A DNA stretch of 64,000 bases. Source: UBA6522 sp963664945. GTDB lineage: Bacteria; Pseudomonadota; Gammaproteobacteria; Steroidobacterales; Rariloculaceae. Position numbers and translations under genes: made by a program. How positions within the stretch are numbered: position 1 is the stretch's first letter; each line of letters starts with the position of its first letter. Location of the stretch: positions 3,968,001-4,032,000 of the forward strand of contig OY761822.1 in assembly GCA_963664945.1 (NCBI GenBank). The letters are read 5' to 3'. The notes beneath the pieces were generated by a model. That model did not search any database and had not been told where the DNA came from. It was given only the letters and a program-made list of their open reading frames with translations. This document shows positions 17,722-26,779 of this stretch, in pieces.

Positions 17722-19849
17722 CAGGCCTATCCAAAAGTCCCGGTCCGGTTGGTTCCGGTGAGGCTGAGCGATGGGTCCGACGGGGATGTGTGGCTGTAGC
17801 GGAGGGGTCGCCGGTCGGTCCAGGGCGGTGGGGAGGCGTTGAGCGGGTTTGCTCGGGGGTATGGGTTGGTGCCTGGGCGCTGAGTAGGCGCGGCGCGCAC
17901 GGGGATGCCGCGGCGCGGCCGGGCGGTGCGCCGTCGGGGGTCCGCGGGGTGCCCGGTCAGGGCGGCGCGGGGGTCAGGATGGCGTCGAGCGCATCCTGCG
18001 GGCGTGCGGCGTAGTGGCGGTTTGCCTGGGGGATGTAGTCGAAGTGGCCGATCGCGCGCACGATGGAGATCGCGGCGTTGCTGAGCGCCGCCAGGTTTTG
18101 CGGCAGATGCCCGGCCGCGGCGCGGCAGCGGTCCTCGTCGTAGCTGAAGTCGCGCACGTAGTGAACCCGGTTCTCCACTTCCCAGTGGCGGCGCACGATG
18201 TTCAACAGTTCGTCGGGTCCGGCCTCCTCGACGCCGAGCGAGGTGAGCCCGTAGGCGATCTCGCGGGTGCTTTCCCCGGTCTTGACCACGACGCGCTCGC
18301 GCTGCACGCGCAGCGCCTGACGGCGTGCGGGCAGATCGCACCGCCCGTCCCACTTGGCGGGCGTGAGGTCGAAGGCCGCGCAGCGGCGGGTCTCCAGCCG
18401 CCCATGGGCCTTGTGCAGCGCCTCGGCGCTCCAGCGCGCCTGGCTCCAGTCGATGTCCGCCAGGTCCTCGCGAATGCTCGGCTGGTTGCCCTTCACGGCG
18501 GTGATCGCGTAGTCGGCCTTGCACTCCTCCACCAAGCAGCGCGCCGTGTCGTGTTGGGCGTGGATGGCGTCGAGCGTGACGACGCGCCCGGCGAGGTCCA
18601 GTTGCCGCGCCAGTTCGCGCACCGCCGGGATCTCGTTGCTTTTGGCGCCGATGCGCACCTGCCCGAGCACCAGGCCGCTGCCGTGCTCCACCGCGGCCAC
18701 CATCATCTGGCGTTCGCCCTCGGTCCGCCTGGAGGCGCCGCGCACGTCCTTGCCGTCCATGGCCACCGGCGCAAGCCCGGCATGCTGGGCGCTCCAGGCG
18801 CGCAGCGCCCGATCCAGAGTGTCCGGCGGCAGCTTCGAGAGGATGTAATGGAAGGTCGAGGCAGCGGGCACTGTGTAGCACTGGCGCGTCGGGCTGAAGA
18901 ACCCGCCCACCGCACGGCGCTGCGCCTCGTCGAGCCGGGCGGCGAACTCCCCGAACGCGCTCACGCCGCGATACCCGGCCAGGCGCGCCGCGATCATGAT
19001 CGTCAGGTAGCTCGCCAAGCTGTAGCGCTGCCCGCGCCGTTTGCGAAAATCCTCCATCTCCCCGAGAAAGTCGTGAAGACTGCGCAATTGCCCCGCCGGC
19101 ATCGGCGCCTCGCGCACCTCCACGGGCTCGCGCCCATCGCGTAGCGCCTCGCGGGCGCCGGCTTCAAGCTCGTACACGTAAACCTCCTTGGGCTGGCCGT
19201 GCTCGCGCCACCGCGCCGGGCTGCCGTACACCCGCGAATAACCGCGCGTCAGGCCCAGCATCCGCCAGTTCGACGCCCGGTAGCAAACCCCCGAAAACCG
19301 CGACGGGTCCACGAACGTCTCCGCCAACAGCACCGGGAAACCGTGCATCGCGCGCATGTCCCCCGACAGCCGGCGCAGACTCAGACCCAGCACCCGAGAG
19401 GCCAGGTTGCGTACCTCCCCCTTGCCCACCAGCAACGCGAAACGGCTGTTGTTCGCGATCAGCTTCAGCCGCCGAAACTGCCGCTCCGGCGGCCAACCCA
19501 GCCACTCGTCCCGAACCCCGACCTTGAACGCGCCCGCCGTCCAGCCCAGCAGCGCAACCCGGCTCCCGCCGCATACCGCCACGTGACGCAGCGACTGACC
19601 GAACAATCCCTTGTACGGCAAATAGTGAAACTCCCTCATCAGCGCGTCCCAACGCCGCCGCTCCGCCACGCCGCGCACCGGGCGCACCCACACATCGCGC
19701 AACTTCAACCGGCCACGGGAAAACACCGAGATCACCATGACCCCCTTTATGCCACAACGACTTCTGAATAGCCAGACCTTGCACAGCCTGACCGCTTCCC
19801 TCACCGTTTACAGCCTCAGGCTATACGCCCCGACTTTTGGAGAGCCCTG
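17722..19849 (-). mobile_element. ISAs1-family insertion sequence with 10-bp target duplication
   Basis: Flanking copies of TATAGTCATT are at 17712-17721 and 19850-19859. Terminal inverted repeats read inward as CAGGCCTATCCAAAAGTC on the left and CAGGGCTCTCCAAAAGTC on the right, the CAGG start being typical for ISAs1. The element is 2128 bp, longer than a classic ISAs1 of about 1.3 kb, because the transposase has an extra N-terminal domain. It is uninterrupted. Confidence 0.9.
17957..19738 (-). CDS. ISAs1 transposase with N-terminal DruA/DUF4338-like domain
   Basis: About 593 residues from ATG 19738 (GTG 19804 is an alternative). Residues 1-210 match the DUF4338 (DruA-like) family: MREFHYLPYKGLFGQSLRHV, then SRFALLVGKGEV, RNLASRVLGLSLRRLSGDM and YRASNWRMLGLTRGYSR. 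From about residue 220 comes the ISAs1 transposase: DFLGEMEDFRKRRGQRYSL, then catalytic Asp in VAMDGKDVRGA, Asp in VVTLDAIHAQHD, and Glu in RHWEVENRVHYVRDFSYDED. DruA is one protein of the Druantia defence system, but here the domain is fused to a transposase inside an IS, so a role in transposition or target handling is more likely than phage defence. Confidence 0.85.
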   Translation of the reverse strand: MVISVFSRGRLKLRDVWVRPVRGVAERRRWDALMREFHYLPYKGLFGQSLRHVAVCGGSRVALLGWTAGAFKVGVRDEWLGWPPERQFRRLKLIANNSRFALLVGKGEVRNLASRVLGLSLRRLSGDMRAMHGFPVLLAETFVDPSRFSGVCYRASNWRMLGLTRGYSRVYGSPARWREHGQPKEVYVYELEAGAREALRDGREPVEVREAPMPAGQLRSLHDFLGEMEDFRKRRGQRYSLASYLTIMIAARLAGYRGVSAFGEFAARLDEAQRRAVGGFFSPTRQCYTVPAASTFHYILSKLPPDTLDRALRAWSAQHAGLAPVAMDGKDVRGASRRTEGERQMMVAAVEHGSGLVLGQVRIGAKSNEIPAVRELARQLDLAGRVVTLDAIHAQHDTARCLVEECKADYAITAVKGNQPSIREDLADIDWSQARWSAEALHKAHGRLETRRCAAFDLTPAKWDGRCDLPARRQALRVQRERVVVKTGESTREIAYGLTSLGVEEAGPDELLNIVRRHWEVENRVHYVRDFSYDEDRCRAAAGHLPQNLAALSNAAISIVRAIGHFDYIPQANRHYAARPQDALDAILTPAPP

Positions 19850-19895
19850 TATAGTCATTCCTATTTATAAATATAGATATTTCTACAAAAAATTC

Positions 19896-20102
19896 GTGGT
19901 GCTCGGCAATGTCGCCAACTCCCGTCCGTGCGAGCAGTCACCTCAATGGGAGCTCAAGTCCTTTGCGGCTCAATCGGTACCCGCACCTGTCACCGCATCT
20001 GGGGATGGCCGCGTCTGGTTGCTGTTCGGCACAGACTCGGGATTCGAGGGCAAGACGGAAATCTATTACACGCGTATCTCCGTCACCTTCACCCCGGTTT
20101 GA
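19896..20102 (+). pseudogene. C-terminal relic of an unidentified gene
   Basis: Sixty-eight codons ending TGA at 20100-20102 look coding: VVLGNVANSRPCEQSPQ, then GDGRVWLLFGTDSGFEG and YYTRISVTFTPV. The end pattern resembles the last blade of a beta-propeller or a sialidase-like repeat. The DNA upstream is AT-rich and non-coding, with no start, so the 5' part has been lost. The remaining 210 bp to the next gene (20103-20312) hold nothing I can recognise except that gene's promoter. Confidence 0.4.
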
Positions 20103-20312
20103 AATGCTCCGAACACTGCATCACGGTGGCGTCGTCGAATAACAGAATCGGGGCCCACCGGGGCGAGATTGACGGCTGGTTCCGTCAAGTCGGGCTCCGG
20201 CTTTGTCGATTTTCAAAAGAATTGTCGAATCGCTTCTATTATTCGCACATGGCGCATATTCTGAGCGGGATTTCGACAAGGCAGGTCGATACAGGGAACA
20301 GGCCGAGAATTT

Positions 20313-20738
20313 ATGAATACGATGATGCGAACCAACCTGGTCATTCTTTTTGCGGCTTTCGTGCTTCCTCTGGGCAGTCAGGCTCACCACTCCTTCGCTC
20401 CCTACGACATTCGAACGAAGGTCGAGTTCTCGGGTGTCGTGGAGAGTTGGCGGTTTGTCCGGCCCCATCCGATGCTGGAACTGAGGGAGGACGGCGGAGA
20501 GGAGCGTACCTGGCGTATCGAAGTCGCCACCAGGCGATGGTTACAGCAGGAGATTCCCACGGACGCCATCGAGCCAGGGGATGTCCTGGATGTCGTGGTC
20601 TGGCCGGCCAGGGATGGCTCGCCCGAAGGTGTCCTGAGCGCCTTCACCAGCGACGGGGTGTACACTCTCATCCACGAAGAAGTTCGACAAAGATCCGCCA
20701 ACGAAGCGGCTGAGGCGGCTGAAGCCGCGGCAAACTGA
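20313..20738 (+). CDS. small exported DUF6152-family protein
   Basis: A 141-residue protein with a clear Sec signal peptide (TNLVILFAAFVLPLGSQAHH, cleavage after the SQA). It then shows the DUF6152 hallmark HHSFAPYDI directly after cleavage, followed by VEFSGVVESWRFVRPHPML and EPGDVLDVVVWPARDG. The C-terminus is an Ala/Glu-rich tail. Predicted periplasmic; the family has no established function. The next gene is a paralogue on the same strand, so this is a tandem duplicate pair. Confidence 0.8.
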   Translation: MNTMMRTNLVILFAAFVLPLGSQAHHSFAPYDIRTKVEFSGVVESWRFVRPHPMLELREDGGEERTWRIEVATRRWLQQEIPTDAIEPGDVLDVVVWPARDGSPEGVLSAFTSDGVYTLIHEEVRQRSANEAAEAAEAAAN

Positions 20739-20774
20739 TTGTTTCGCTATGCCTTCAACAGGAGTGCTGTTCCC

Positions 20775-21221
20775 GTGAATATCAAACTGATGATTCTTTC
20801 CTCTTGTTCTCTGATGGTCGCAGGCTCAGCATCGGCTCATCACTCCTTTGCTCCCTACGACATACGCAATCCCGTTGACATAGCGGGCGTCGCCGTCGAC
20901 TTCGTGTACAGGCGTCCCCACCCCATGCTCACTTTCCTGGATGAGGACAACGTGGAGTGGGAAATCGAGGTGCCCATACGGTTCTGGGAGCGGGCCGAGC
21001 TCCCGCAGGACGCCATCCAACCGGGCGATGATATCGTGGTCCGCGGGTTCCCCGCCCGCACGGGGGTTGCAAAGATGGCCCTGGCCGGGTTTGAAAAGGA
21101 AGGGACGTTTTACAGCGTCCACGAACAGGTCGGTCAACGAACCGCCAACGAGGCCGCTGACGCCATCGAAGCCGGTGAGTCTCTCGAATCCGTGCTGGAG
21201 CGATTCGCGGACGAAGAGTAG
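20775..21221 (+). CDS. small exported DUF6152-family protein, paralogue of the preceding gene
   Basis: About 148 residues from GTG 20775, which has AGGAG ten bases upstream. The frame also allows TTG 20739, but the signal peptide begins naturally at NIKLMILSSCSLMVAGSASA. The same HHSFAPYDI motif follows cleavage, then VYRRPHPMLTFLDEDNVEWE and QPGDDIVVRGFPARTG. The tail again contains RTANEAADAIEAGE. Sequence similarity to the upstream protein is evident throughout, so the pair arose by duplication. Function unknown. Confidence 0.8.
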   Translation: MNIKLMILSSCSLMVAGSASAHHSFAPYDIRNPVDIAGVAVDFVYRRPHPMLTFLDEDNVEWEIEVPIRFWERAELPQDAIQPGDDIVVRGFPARTGVAKMALAGFEKEGTFYSVHEQVGQRTANEAADAIEAGESLESVLERFADEE

Positions 21222-21263
21222 CGAACGCTCAATCGGTAGCTTCGCCTTCGAACGCGCTGCGTA

Positions 21264-22727
21264 TCACCTGCCCTGGCGTTGCAGCGCCTCGTTCTCGGTT
21301 GCAAGCCCTTCATCCCCCTGATCTTCCATCCACGCCTCCAGCAAGGTGCGCAGGTCACCAATACGCTCCTCATGTTCGGGCAGGTCCGCGAGGTTGGTCA
21401 GTTCGTGGGGATCGGCCTGGAGGTCGTAGAACTCGTACTCCGGGCGGTGCTGGTAACGCTCCACAAGCGCCCGGGCGTGGGCGTCAGTGGCTGCTCGATC
21501 CTGCCAGGACTCGAAGAAGCCACCATTGTTGTTCTCAGAAACAATGTTCGTGAACCGGTTCTCGGGCGCCAGGTTCCAGATCAGCTTGTAGCGGTCGTTG
21601 CGGATCGAACGGATCGGATAGGGCTCCAGATTTGCCGCGATACCTACCGATGTCTGGATACCGTAGACCACGTCCCGGTGCTCGGAGCGGGCATTGAGCA
21701 GTACGTCCAACATGCTCTCGCCCTCAATCTCCGGCGCCGGCTGCCCACCCGCGACTTCGATCCAGGTCGGCAACAGGTCGTTGACCTGCAGCAGCGCGGC
21801 GGAAGTTTGCCCGGCTGGAATCCGGCCGGTCCAGCGAGCCACAAGTGATCCGCGCACACCGGCGTCATACAGCGTCCACTTTGCAAACGGCGCGCCCATT
21901 CCCTGCTCGGTATAGAACAGGGTAAGCGTGTTCTCGTCCTGGCCATGCCGATCCAGCAGGTTCAGGACGCGGCCAAGCTGATCGTCCATGAACGTGATCT
22001 CGGCGTAGTAACGCGCCAGCGCCTCGCGGGTCTCCGGTGTATCGGCAAGATAGGGCAGGAGCGTCAGGGAAGCCGCGTCGTAGCGCGACGGATCGCCCCG
22101 GTTCCAGGGCAAATGCGGCTCCATGGATGCGACGACCAGGGCGAAGGGCTGGCCCGGATCCCGGCTGATGAATTCCTCGATCAGATCGTAGTCGAGATTG
22201 TTGCTGATCCTCTCGAACGGGTAGACGGATTCTGGCCCTATGTGCAACTTTCCCGCCAGGCCAACCCGATAGCCGAGGGATCCCAGGTAGTGGGCAACGC
22301 TCCTGGTGCCCTCATATGCCCTTGCGTGGTTCGGATAGGCACCGCTTCGCACCGGGTATAGGCCGTTGTAGAGCATGTGCCGGGTGGGCGAGCACATCGC
22401 AGTGGCCGTGAACATATGGGTGAAAGTGGAACCGGCTGCTGCCAGTTGGTCCAGGTTCGGTGTGTGGATCGCCGGATTTCCAAGGGCACCCGCGTCACTG
22501 AAGGTCATGTCGTCCGCCATGAACAACAAGATGTTCGGTGGAACTTCCGTTTGACCGTGTGCAGCGCCGGCCGAAAGGGTGAGCAGCGCAGCCAGCGCGA
22601 ACCAGCCCGCTACGGCGTGTCGCCCGGTACGAGAGCCTCCATCCCGCGAGCAGAATAGGGTCGCGGTAGTCAATGAGCCTGTACAGGATTTCGTGTGTGA
22701 GCTGTTCTCCATCGTATGAACCACCAA
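21264..22727 (-). CDS. exported sulfatase (alkaline-phosphatase fold)
   Basis: A 487-residue protein. An N-terminal signal segment ends near AALLTLSAGAAHGQTE. The fold starts with PNILLFMADDMTFSDAG, whose Asp pair binds calcium. The active-site motif CSPTRHMLYNGLYP follows, with the Cys that is converted to formylglycine. Later LAGKLHIGPE (Lys/His) and MEPHLPWNRGD fit the family. Sulfatases of this kind remove sulfate esters from sugars or arylic compounds in the periplasm. Substrate cannot be told. The maturase is not in the window. It converges with the DUF6152 pair. Confidence 0.88.
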   Translation of the reverse strand: MVVHTMENSSHTKSCTGSLTTATLFCSRDGGSRTGRHAVAGWFALAALLTLSAGAAHGQTEVPPNILLFMADDMTFSDAGALGNPAIHTPNLDQLAAAGSTFTHMFTATAMCSPTRHMLYNGLYPVRSGAYPNHARAYEGTRSVAHYLGSLGYRVGLAGKLHIGPESVYPFERISNNLDYDLIEEFISRDPGQPFALVVASMEPHLPWNRGDPSRYDAASLTLLPYLADTPETREALARYYAEITFMDDQLGRVLNLLDRHGQDENTLTLFYTEQGMGAPFAKWTLYDAGVRGSLVARWTGRIPAGQTSAALLQVNDLLPTWIEVAGGQPAPEIEGESMLDVLLNARSEHRDVVYGIQTSVGIAANLEPYPIRSIRNDRYKLIWNLAPENRFTNIVSENNNGGFFESWQDRAATDAHARALVERYQHRPEYEFYDLQADPHELTNLADLPEHEERIGDLRTLLEAWMEDQGDEGLATENEALQRQGR

Positions 22728-22940
22728 CTCAAATCGGTCTTCGAACCGGGTGAACGCAAGTCAGTCATTCTGTCACCGATGGCACCGTGGGTCGAGGAAG
22801 GTCCAGCATTGTCTATCGTTGATGCCGCGCCAACTTGGCGGCTCGACCGATGTTCTGGTGTTGCTGTCGCCGACCGTGGAAATCTCAAAGCGCAGCTCAA
22901 GTGACCGACACAACTGGCAAACAGTCGGGCACGCGCGAGC

Positions 22941-24164
22941 CTATGGGCAAGACGCAGGAGTAAAGGACAATGACTGACTGTCCGGGCTCTGTTCGTCGTC
23001 CGTGGGGCTTGCCGTTATTTGCATATCGCGTCCCCATGCGCCTATGTTTGTGCTCGCCAGCGTGGCGATGTCAAGGTTTCTCCCGAAAGCTTCGTGCTTG
23101 CTGAGCATGTCCACTGCATGAATCCCGTCCAGCGGCGGCCAGTCGTCCTCGGGACACAGCGGCAGCGCCACAAACTCGTTCATCTGATGAAAAACCGCCG
23201 CAAATAGCCAGTTTCCCTGACTGGTGGGGACTGGACCGCCAATAGTGCCCGCGAGAGAACCATCCGGAATGTTTGATCCTTCGCCTACGGTGCCTCCCAA
23301 TGACGACGATCCGTTGAATCGCCCAGACACCCAGCCAGCCAAGGAATTGGTCGGTAGACTGAGCTCACTCGCATTCATTGCCAATTCGTCAATCGGCTCT
23401 TCGGCTCCGCACGACAAAAACACTACCTTGTCGTTCCACAGAGGAACTATCCAGAACGGCGGCTTCGCGGCACGGCATAGAAAGACGATCGATCTGCCGA
23501 GCTTGCGGTATTCCTCCGAGTCAAGGCGCATCTCTCCGACGAATCCGGCCTTTAGTATCTTCTCCCCGGGGTTCATGATCTGTTCCCTGACGGGTCTAAG
23601 CCCGACGTTGCAGGCGAATCTGTAACCGTTCGCGCCCATCAGGGAGAAGACCATCAGAAACGCTGACTTGATCATACTGACGAATTCGTAGTCGTCCCGC
23701 TGGGGAATCCTGAAACTCATCCGCTTGTCCGTGTCGAGGTTTTCCTTGGGCGGCAGCGGTCCCAACTCGATGGAACCGTTCCGCATAAGGTGCTTGCGTG
23801 CCGGATAAGGGGCGTTCGGGTTGCGCGGGATGAAACGGTATGACCTCTTGTGGCCAAACAGGTCGACCACGATGGGAGCACCTCGGCCAGCCGACCATTC
23901 ATCTCTCGCATTCTTGGACAGCAACGCATGTCGGTCGACCAGACTGGCCTTGTTGTTGCATTCCTTGCACGTCAGACAGATCACAGCCCCGCCCAGTGCC
24001 TTGGGAAGCGCGTGCTCTAATGTCACTTTCGTTCCGGACACAACGTCTGGCCGAGAGAACTCCGAAAGGCAGATGGGACACTTGGTATTGCCAGCCTCGA
24101 ACAACCTTAGACGCAAACGGCGGTTACGTCCGGGGGCACGTGCACTTCTTGACATCGCCAACAA
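22941..24164 (-). CDS. HNH endonuclease (HNH_5-like)
   Basis: A 407-residue protein with the nuclease at the N-terminus. CPICLSEF and CLTCKECNNK provide the zinc cysteines, and TLEHALPKALGG holds the catalytic His. The Asn of NNKAS completes the HNH pattern by about residue 75. The remaining 330 residues are unrecognised, with a beta-rich middle (KPPFWIVPLWNDKVVFLSCG). Such single HNH proteins occur in mobile and defence loci; substrate unknown. It stands alone, divergent from a small membrane protein. Confidence 0.8.
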   Translation of the reverse strand: MLAMSRSARAPGRNRRLRLRLFEAGNTKCPICLSEFSRPDVVSGTKVTLEHALPKALGGAVICLTCKECNNKASLVDRHALLSKNARDEWSAGRGAPIVVDLFGHKRSYRFIPRNPNAPYPARKHLMRNGSIELGPLPPKENLDTDKRMSFRIPQRDDYEFVSMIKSAFLMVFSLMGANGYRFACNVGLRPVREQIMNPGEKILKAGFVGEMRLDSEEYRKLGRSIVFLCRAAKPPFWIVPLWNDKVVFLSCGAEEPIDELAMNASELSLPTNSLAGWVSGRFNGSSSLGGTVGEGSNIPDGSLAGTIGGPVPTSQGNWLFAAVFHQMNEFVALPLCPEDDWPPLDGIHAVDMLSKHEAFGRNLDIATLASTNIGAWGRDMQITASPTDDEQSPDSQSLSFTPASCP

Positions 24165-24489
24165 CCACTCCTCGCTTGGTAGGACCGACGCGGCACCGGG
24201 TTCCTTGGAAGGCGCAAGGGACGCTCACCGCAGACTCGCGGGGTCGTTTGAACCCGCGGCTGCCGAAATCGTGCGCTTGGTCTCCACAAGTGTCAACAAC
24301 GCCTGGGGACGCACCACGCCCGGACAACTGCGGCGGAAGCTGTGGACCACAACGGCTGCGTGGCCGCGCCTTCAGACGCCCGAATCGGTGGGTGGCACGC
24401 AGCTCAGCGTCGGGAGTTGCACTGGACATGAACCGGCCAGAAAATCCCTCCCGCCACAACTGTTGTGAGTCACCTATAGAAGGAGCCCT
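24165..24489. other. 325-bp intergenic region
   Basis: No gene is recognised between the divergent HNH gene and the small membrane-protein gene. Open frames here are GC-driven. The right edge contains AAGGAG immediately before the GTG start at 24490, so a plus-strand promoter should lie within the last 100 bp. Confidence 0.5.
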
Positions 24490-24975
24490 GTGGTGAATAA
24501 CTTTCTCGGATTCATGGCCTCGATCTCGTCGGGGGTAATCGTCAGTCTGGTCACGCTGTGGCTTGCGGGACGGCAACGCACAAAGCAGGACAGACTCGCT
24601 GAACAGCAGCGTCGAGAAACCATACTTGCCGGCATAGGACGTGAACTGCAATGGAACCGTACCGCCATCAAGGACCTGGAGCTTAGCAACGCCCACTACC
24701 TGATCGGCGATCTGAAAACCGTCGCGTTCGAACGATACGGCGCGGAATTGGCAACGATTGCGTCCGAAAGCCTCGAACCAGTTTTCGAGCACTACGCGGC
24801 CGTGGCCAGGCTCCGGGAGGGCGTGCGTATTTTGGCGGTTCACACCACTCGCGAAATCAATGAGAGAGCCCTCATGCCGTTGATCGGGCTGTTAAACAGC
24901 GCCGGTCCTGCCGTCGGCAACTCGGCCACGGCCGCTCTCAAGAGCTTGGGGATTGCGCTTGAACCCCAGGTCTGA
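24490..24975 (+). CDS. small membrane-anchored hypothetical protein
   Basis: A 161-residue protein from GTG 24490, with AAGGAG at a good distance. One transmembrane helix at residues 5-26 (FLGFMASISSGVIVSLVTLW) is followed by a basic, helical segment (RQRTKQDRLAEQQRRETIL), probably cytoplasmic coiled coil. The rest is helical with no known motif. I do not recognise the family. It could be an accessory membrane protein of a mobile or defence locus. Confidence 0.55.
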   Translation: MVNNFLGFMASISSGVIVSLVTLWLAGRQRTKQDRLAEQQRRETILAGIGRELQWNRTAIKDLELSNAHYLIGDLKTVAFERYGAELATIASESLEPVFEHYAAVARLREGVRILAVHTTREINERALMPLIGLLNSAGPAVGNSATAALKSLGIALEPQV

Positions 24976-25437
24976 GGTGACTGAACGCCATTGGTTTATT
25001 GCAGGAATTTTTTCCAATAGTCACCCGGGCCACGCTTACTGGGCGCATTTGCGATGATCCCGCGGCGTCGAACAACACATGCGGCCGCGTGCGCGCTGCT
25101 GCTCCCAGCCACCGGTGGCGTACGGGACCTGAAACGACCGCGTAACCGGGCGGCGGGTCGCGCCGCGCCACCGCACCGATGAGTGCCGCGATTTCGCTCT
25201 CGCGAGCCCCTCCGGACCCGGCGGGCGATGCCGCAGACGGCCCCGCCGCCGTGTACGAACGGATCAGGATCTGCGCCGACGCCCGCTCCGCTGGCACCAG
25301 CGTCAGCCGGTAGGTCAGGCCCTTCTCGGTCCCCACGGACAACGTCACGAGTGCTTGCGCACGGCCAGGTGCTTGACGGCGCGCATTTCGCGCGAGCGTA
25401 GTTTGCCTTGCACATCCAGATCGATGATCGCTTGCCA
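24976..25437. other. 462-bp stretch with degraded coding relics, one possibly TraK-like
   Basis: No intact gene. On the minus strand, about 25365 to 25105 reads TEKGLTYRLTLVPAERASAQ, then ESEIAALIGAVARRDPPPGY. This combination resembles TraK-type secretion proteins of conjugative elements (a ...L.LVP......I.IR... strand, then a helix ending in PPPGY). There is no proper start and the frame fades on both sides. Immediately upstream another frame ends with a natural-looking C-terminus (REMRAVKHLAVRKHS). Both look like remains of a former integrative or conjugative element. Confidence 0.35.
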
Positions 25438-25899
25438 TCACTCGTCACTGAACGTCCACTCAATCGGTGCGTTAATGATCTTTCTGAAACCCGCCCGTGT
25501 TGCTGCGTCGACGACGAATCGACGCCCCGCAATCACTGCGGGTATCACTTCTCCGCGGATATCCAGGGAGTGGCCAGCGTAGCGAAGGACGCCGGAGGCG
25601 AAAAAGTCGCTCTGGTCGAATACGGTCATGGCGTCTACTGAGTTCTCTCAACGTGCTCTGCCAATTGCCCGCTCGTCGATATGCTCGAACGCATTCCTGA
25701 TAGCGACCACAGCTTCCACTATTGCGTTGACTTCTGGCGGAACTGCAGCGGGCGATGAGATGGTCGCCTGCGCGCAGTCGATCATGCGGATCGCACGGCT
25801 GAGCGCCACACACATGGACTCGGCATTGCCTGGGGCGCCGAACATCTCCTCTCGTGCGCGGAACCCCTGTTCTGCCGGAGAATTGTCCAGAAAATTCAA
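25438..25899 (-). pseudogene. hypothetical protein gene split by an in-frame TGA
   Basis: Two open segments in the same frame, 25899-25648 and 25647-25438, are separated only by one TGA at 25650-25648. Read through, they give a coherent protein of about 153 residues: LDNSPAEQGFRAREEMFGAP, AIRNAFEHIDERAIG, [stop], FDQSDFFASGVLRYAGHSL, INAPIEWTF. The start is TTG or a lost ATG. The second part has its own ATG at 25629, so a shortened product is possible. I do not recognise the function; HEPN-like helices are conceivable. Confidence 0.5.
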
Positions 25900-25958
25900 C
25901 CGGAGTACACCTTATTTCCGCCCTCAAACTGTCCAACGAATCAGGACCACCTCACCTC

Positions 25959-26024
25959 GGATAGGCTATACTTGGAGAGCAAATGAGCATTGGATAGGCT
26001 ATACTTGGAGAGCAAATGAGCATT
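25959..26024 (+). repeat. perfect 33-bp tandem duplication of a translation start region
   Basis: Bases 25959-25991 and 25992-26024 are identical. Each copy contains TTGGAGAGCAAATGAGCATT, that is a ribosome site, an ATG and two codons. The second ATG (26016) opens the gene downstream. The first ATG (25983) reads Met-Ser-Ile-Gly and stops at TAG, so the duplication creates a four-codon upstream frame with an equal ribosome site. Confidence 0.9.
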
Positions 26025-26606
26025 CCGTATCTCAATGGCAAACCGTGGTCATGCTGGACCCGTGATGAATGCTATTTCTGTTCGGTGCTGTACTGCTATG
26101 CCAGAAAGGACCCGGCTGAGTTTGCCGCTTGGCTCATAGGCAGGACGGGGCTGCGTGCGAAGACGGATGGCGCATGGGACTTGGGCTACGAAGTCTGTCT
26201 CTATAGAGATTTCTTGTGGCACATTGGTAAATCTGCCCGATCCAGGGAGCTGCCGCAGAAACGGACTTTCGACCTCTGTCTATTCGGAACGCGTGCTGTG
26301 ATCGTGATAGAGGCCAAGGTCTTCGAACGCTTTGAGTCAAAGCAAGCGGAGAGTGTCGCACAGGACAAGAAACTGATTCCTTGCCTCCCTGGATTCGAGC
26401 GGGTGAAAGTCTACGCAATTGCGCTTGCAACTTCGAGGTACTTTGGAAACGCTGCAAAGCATGGACGCCCAGAAACGCTCAATGTCTTTGATGGCTGCTT
26501 GACCTGGGGTCAAGCAGCGAAAAAGTATCCAGACGCCAGACTGGATCAGGCCGAGAACATGTACAAAATGAAAGCTGGACGGATGCTTGACGGTGGGTCT
26601 GCTTAG
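26016..26606 (+). CDS. hypothetical protein, PD-(D/E)XK-like
   Basis: A 196-residue protein. The central FDLCLFGTRAVIVIEAKVFE places an Asp ahead of a Glu-x-Lys in a beta hairpin, the pattern of PD-(D/E)XK nucleases. Around it are GYEVCLYRDFLWHIG (upstream Glu) and KQAESVAQDKKLI (Gln-containing helix). I do not know the specific family. Its start lies in the second copy of a 33-bp tandem repeat, with GGAG six bases upstream of ATG. Possibly a restriction-type or mobile-element nuclease. Confidence 0.6.
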   Translation: MSIPYLNGKPWSCWTRDECYFCSVLYCYARKDPAEFAAWLIGRTGLRAKTDGAWDLGYEVCLYRDFLWHIGKSARSRELPQKRTFDLCLFGTRAVIVIEAKVFERFESKQAESVAQDKKLIPCLPGFERVKVYAIALATSRYFGNAAKHGRPETLNVFDGCLTWGQAAKKYPDARLDQAENMYKMKAGRMLDGGSA

Positions 26607-26779
26607 GAAGGCCGTGCGAGCGACGGACAACACTCTTCACGGTTAGGGCGCAGCTACGCTGGTTTTTTTGGGGATGCGGTGAACAAGCGAGACACTTGGC
26701 GTCACAACGTGACCGGTGGCCACATTCATCCACCGGTTCCCCTCGCATTCCAAGATGTCGCGAATCTCCTCGTGAAGCG

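Noticed and set aside
17957..19738. Druantia-type defence gene druA
   Set aside because: The DruA-like domain is fused to a complete ISAs1 transposase within clear IS ends, and no other Druantia genes are present.
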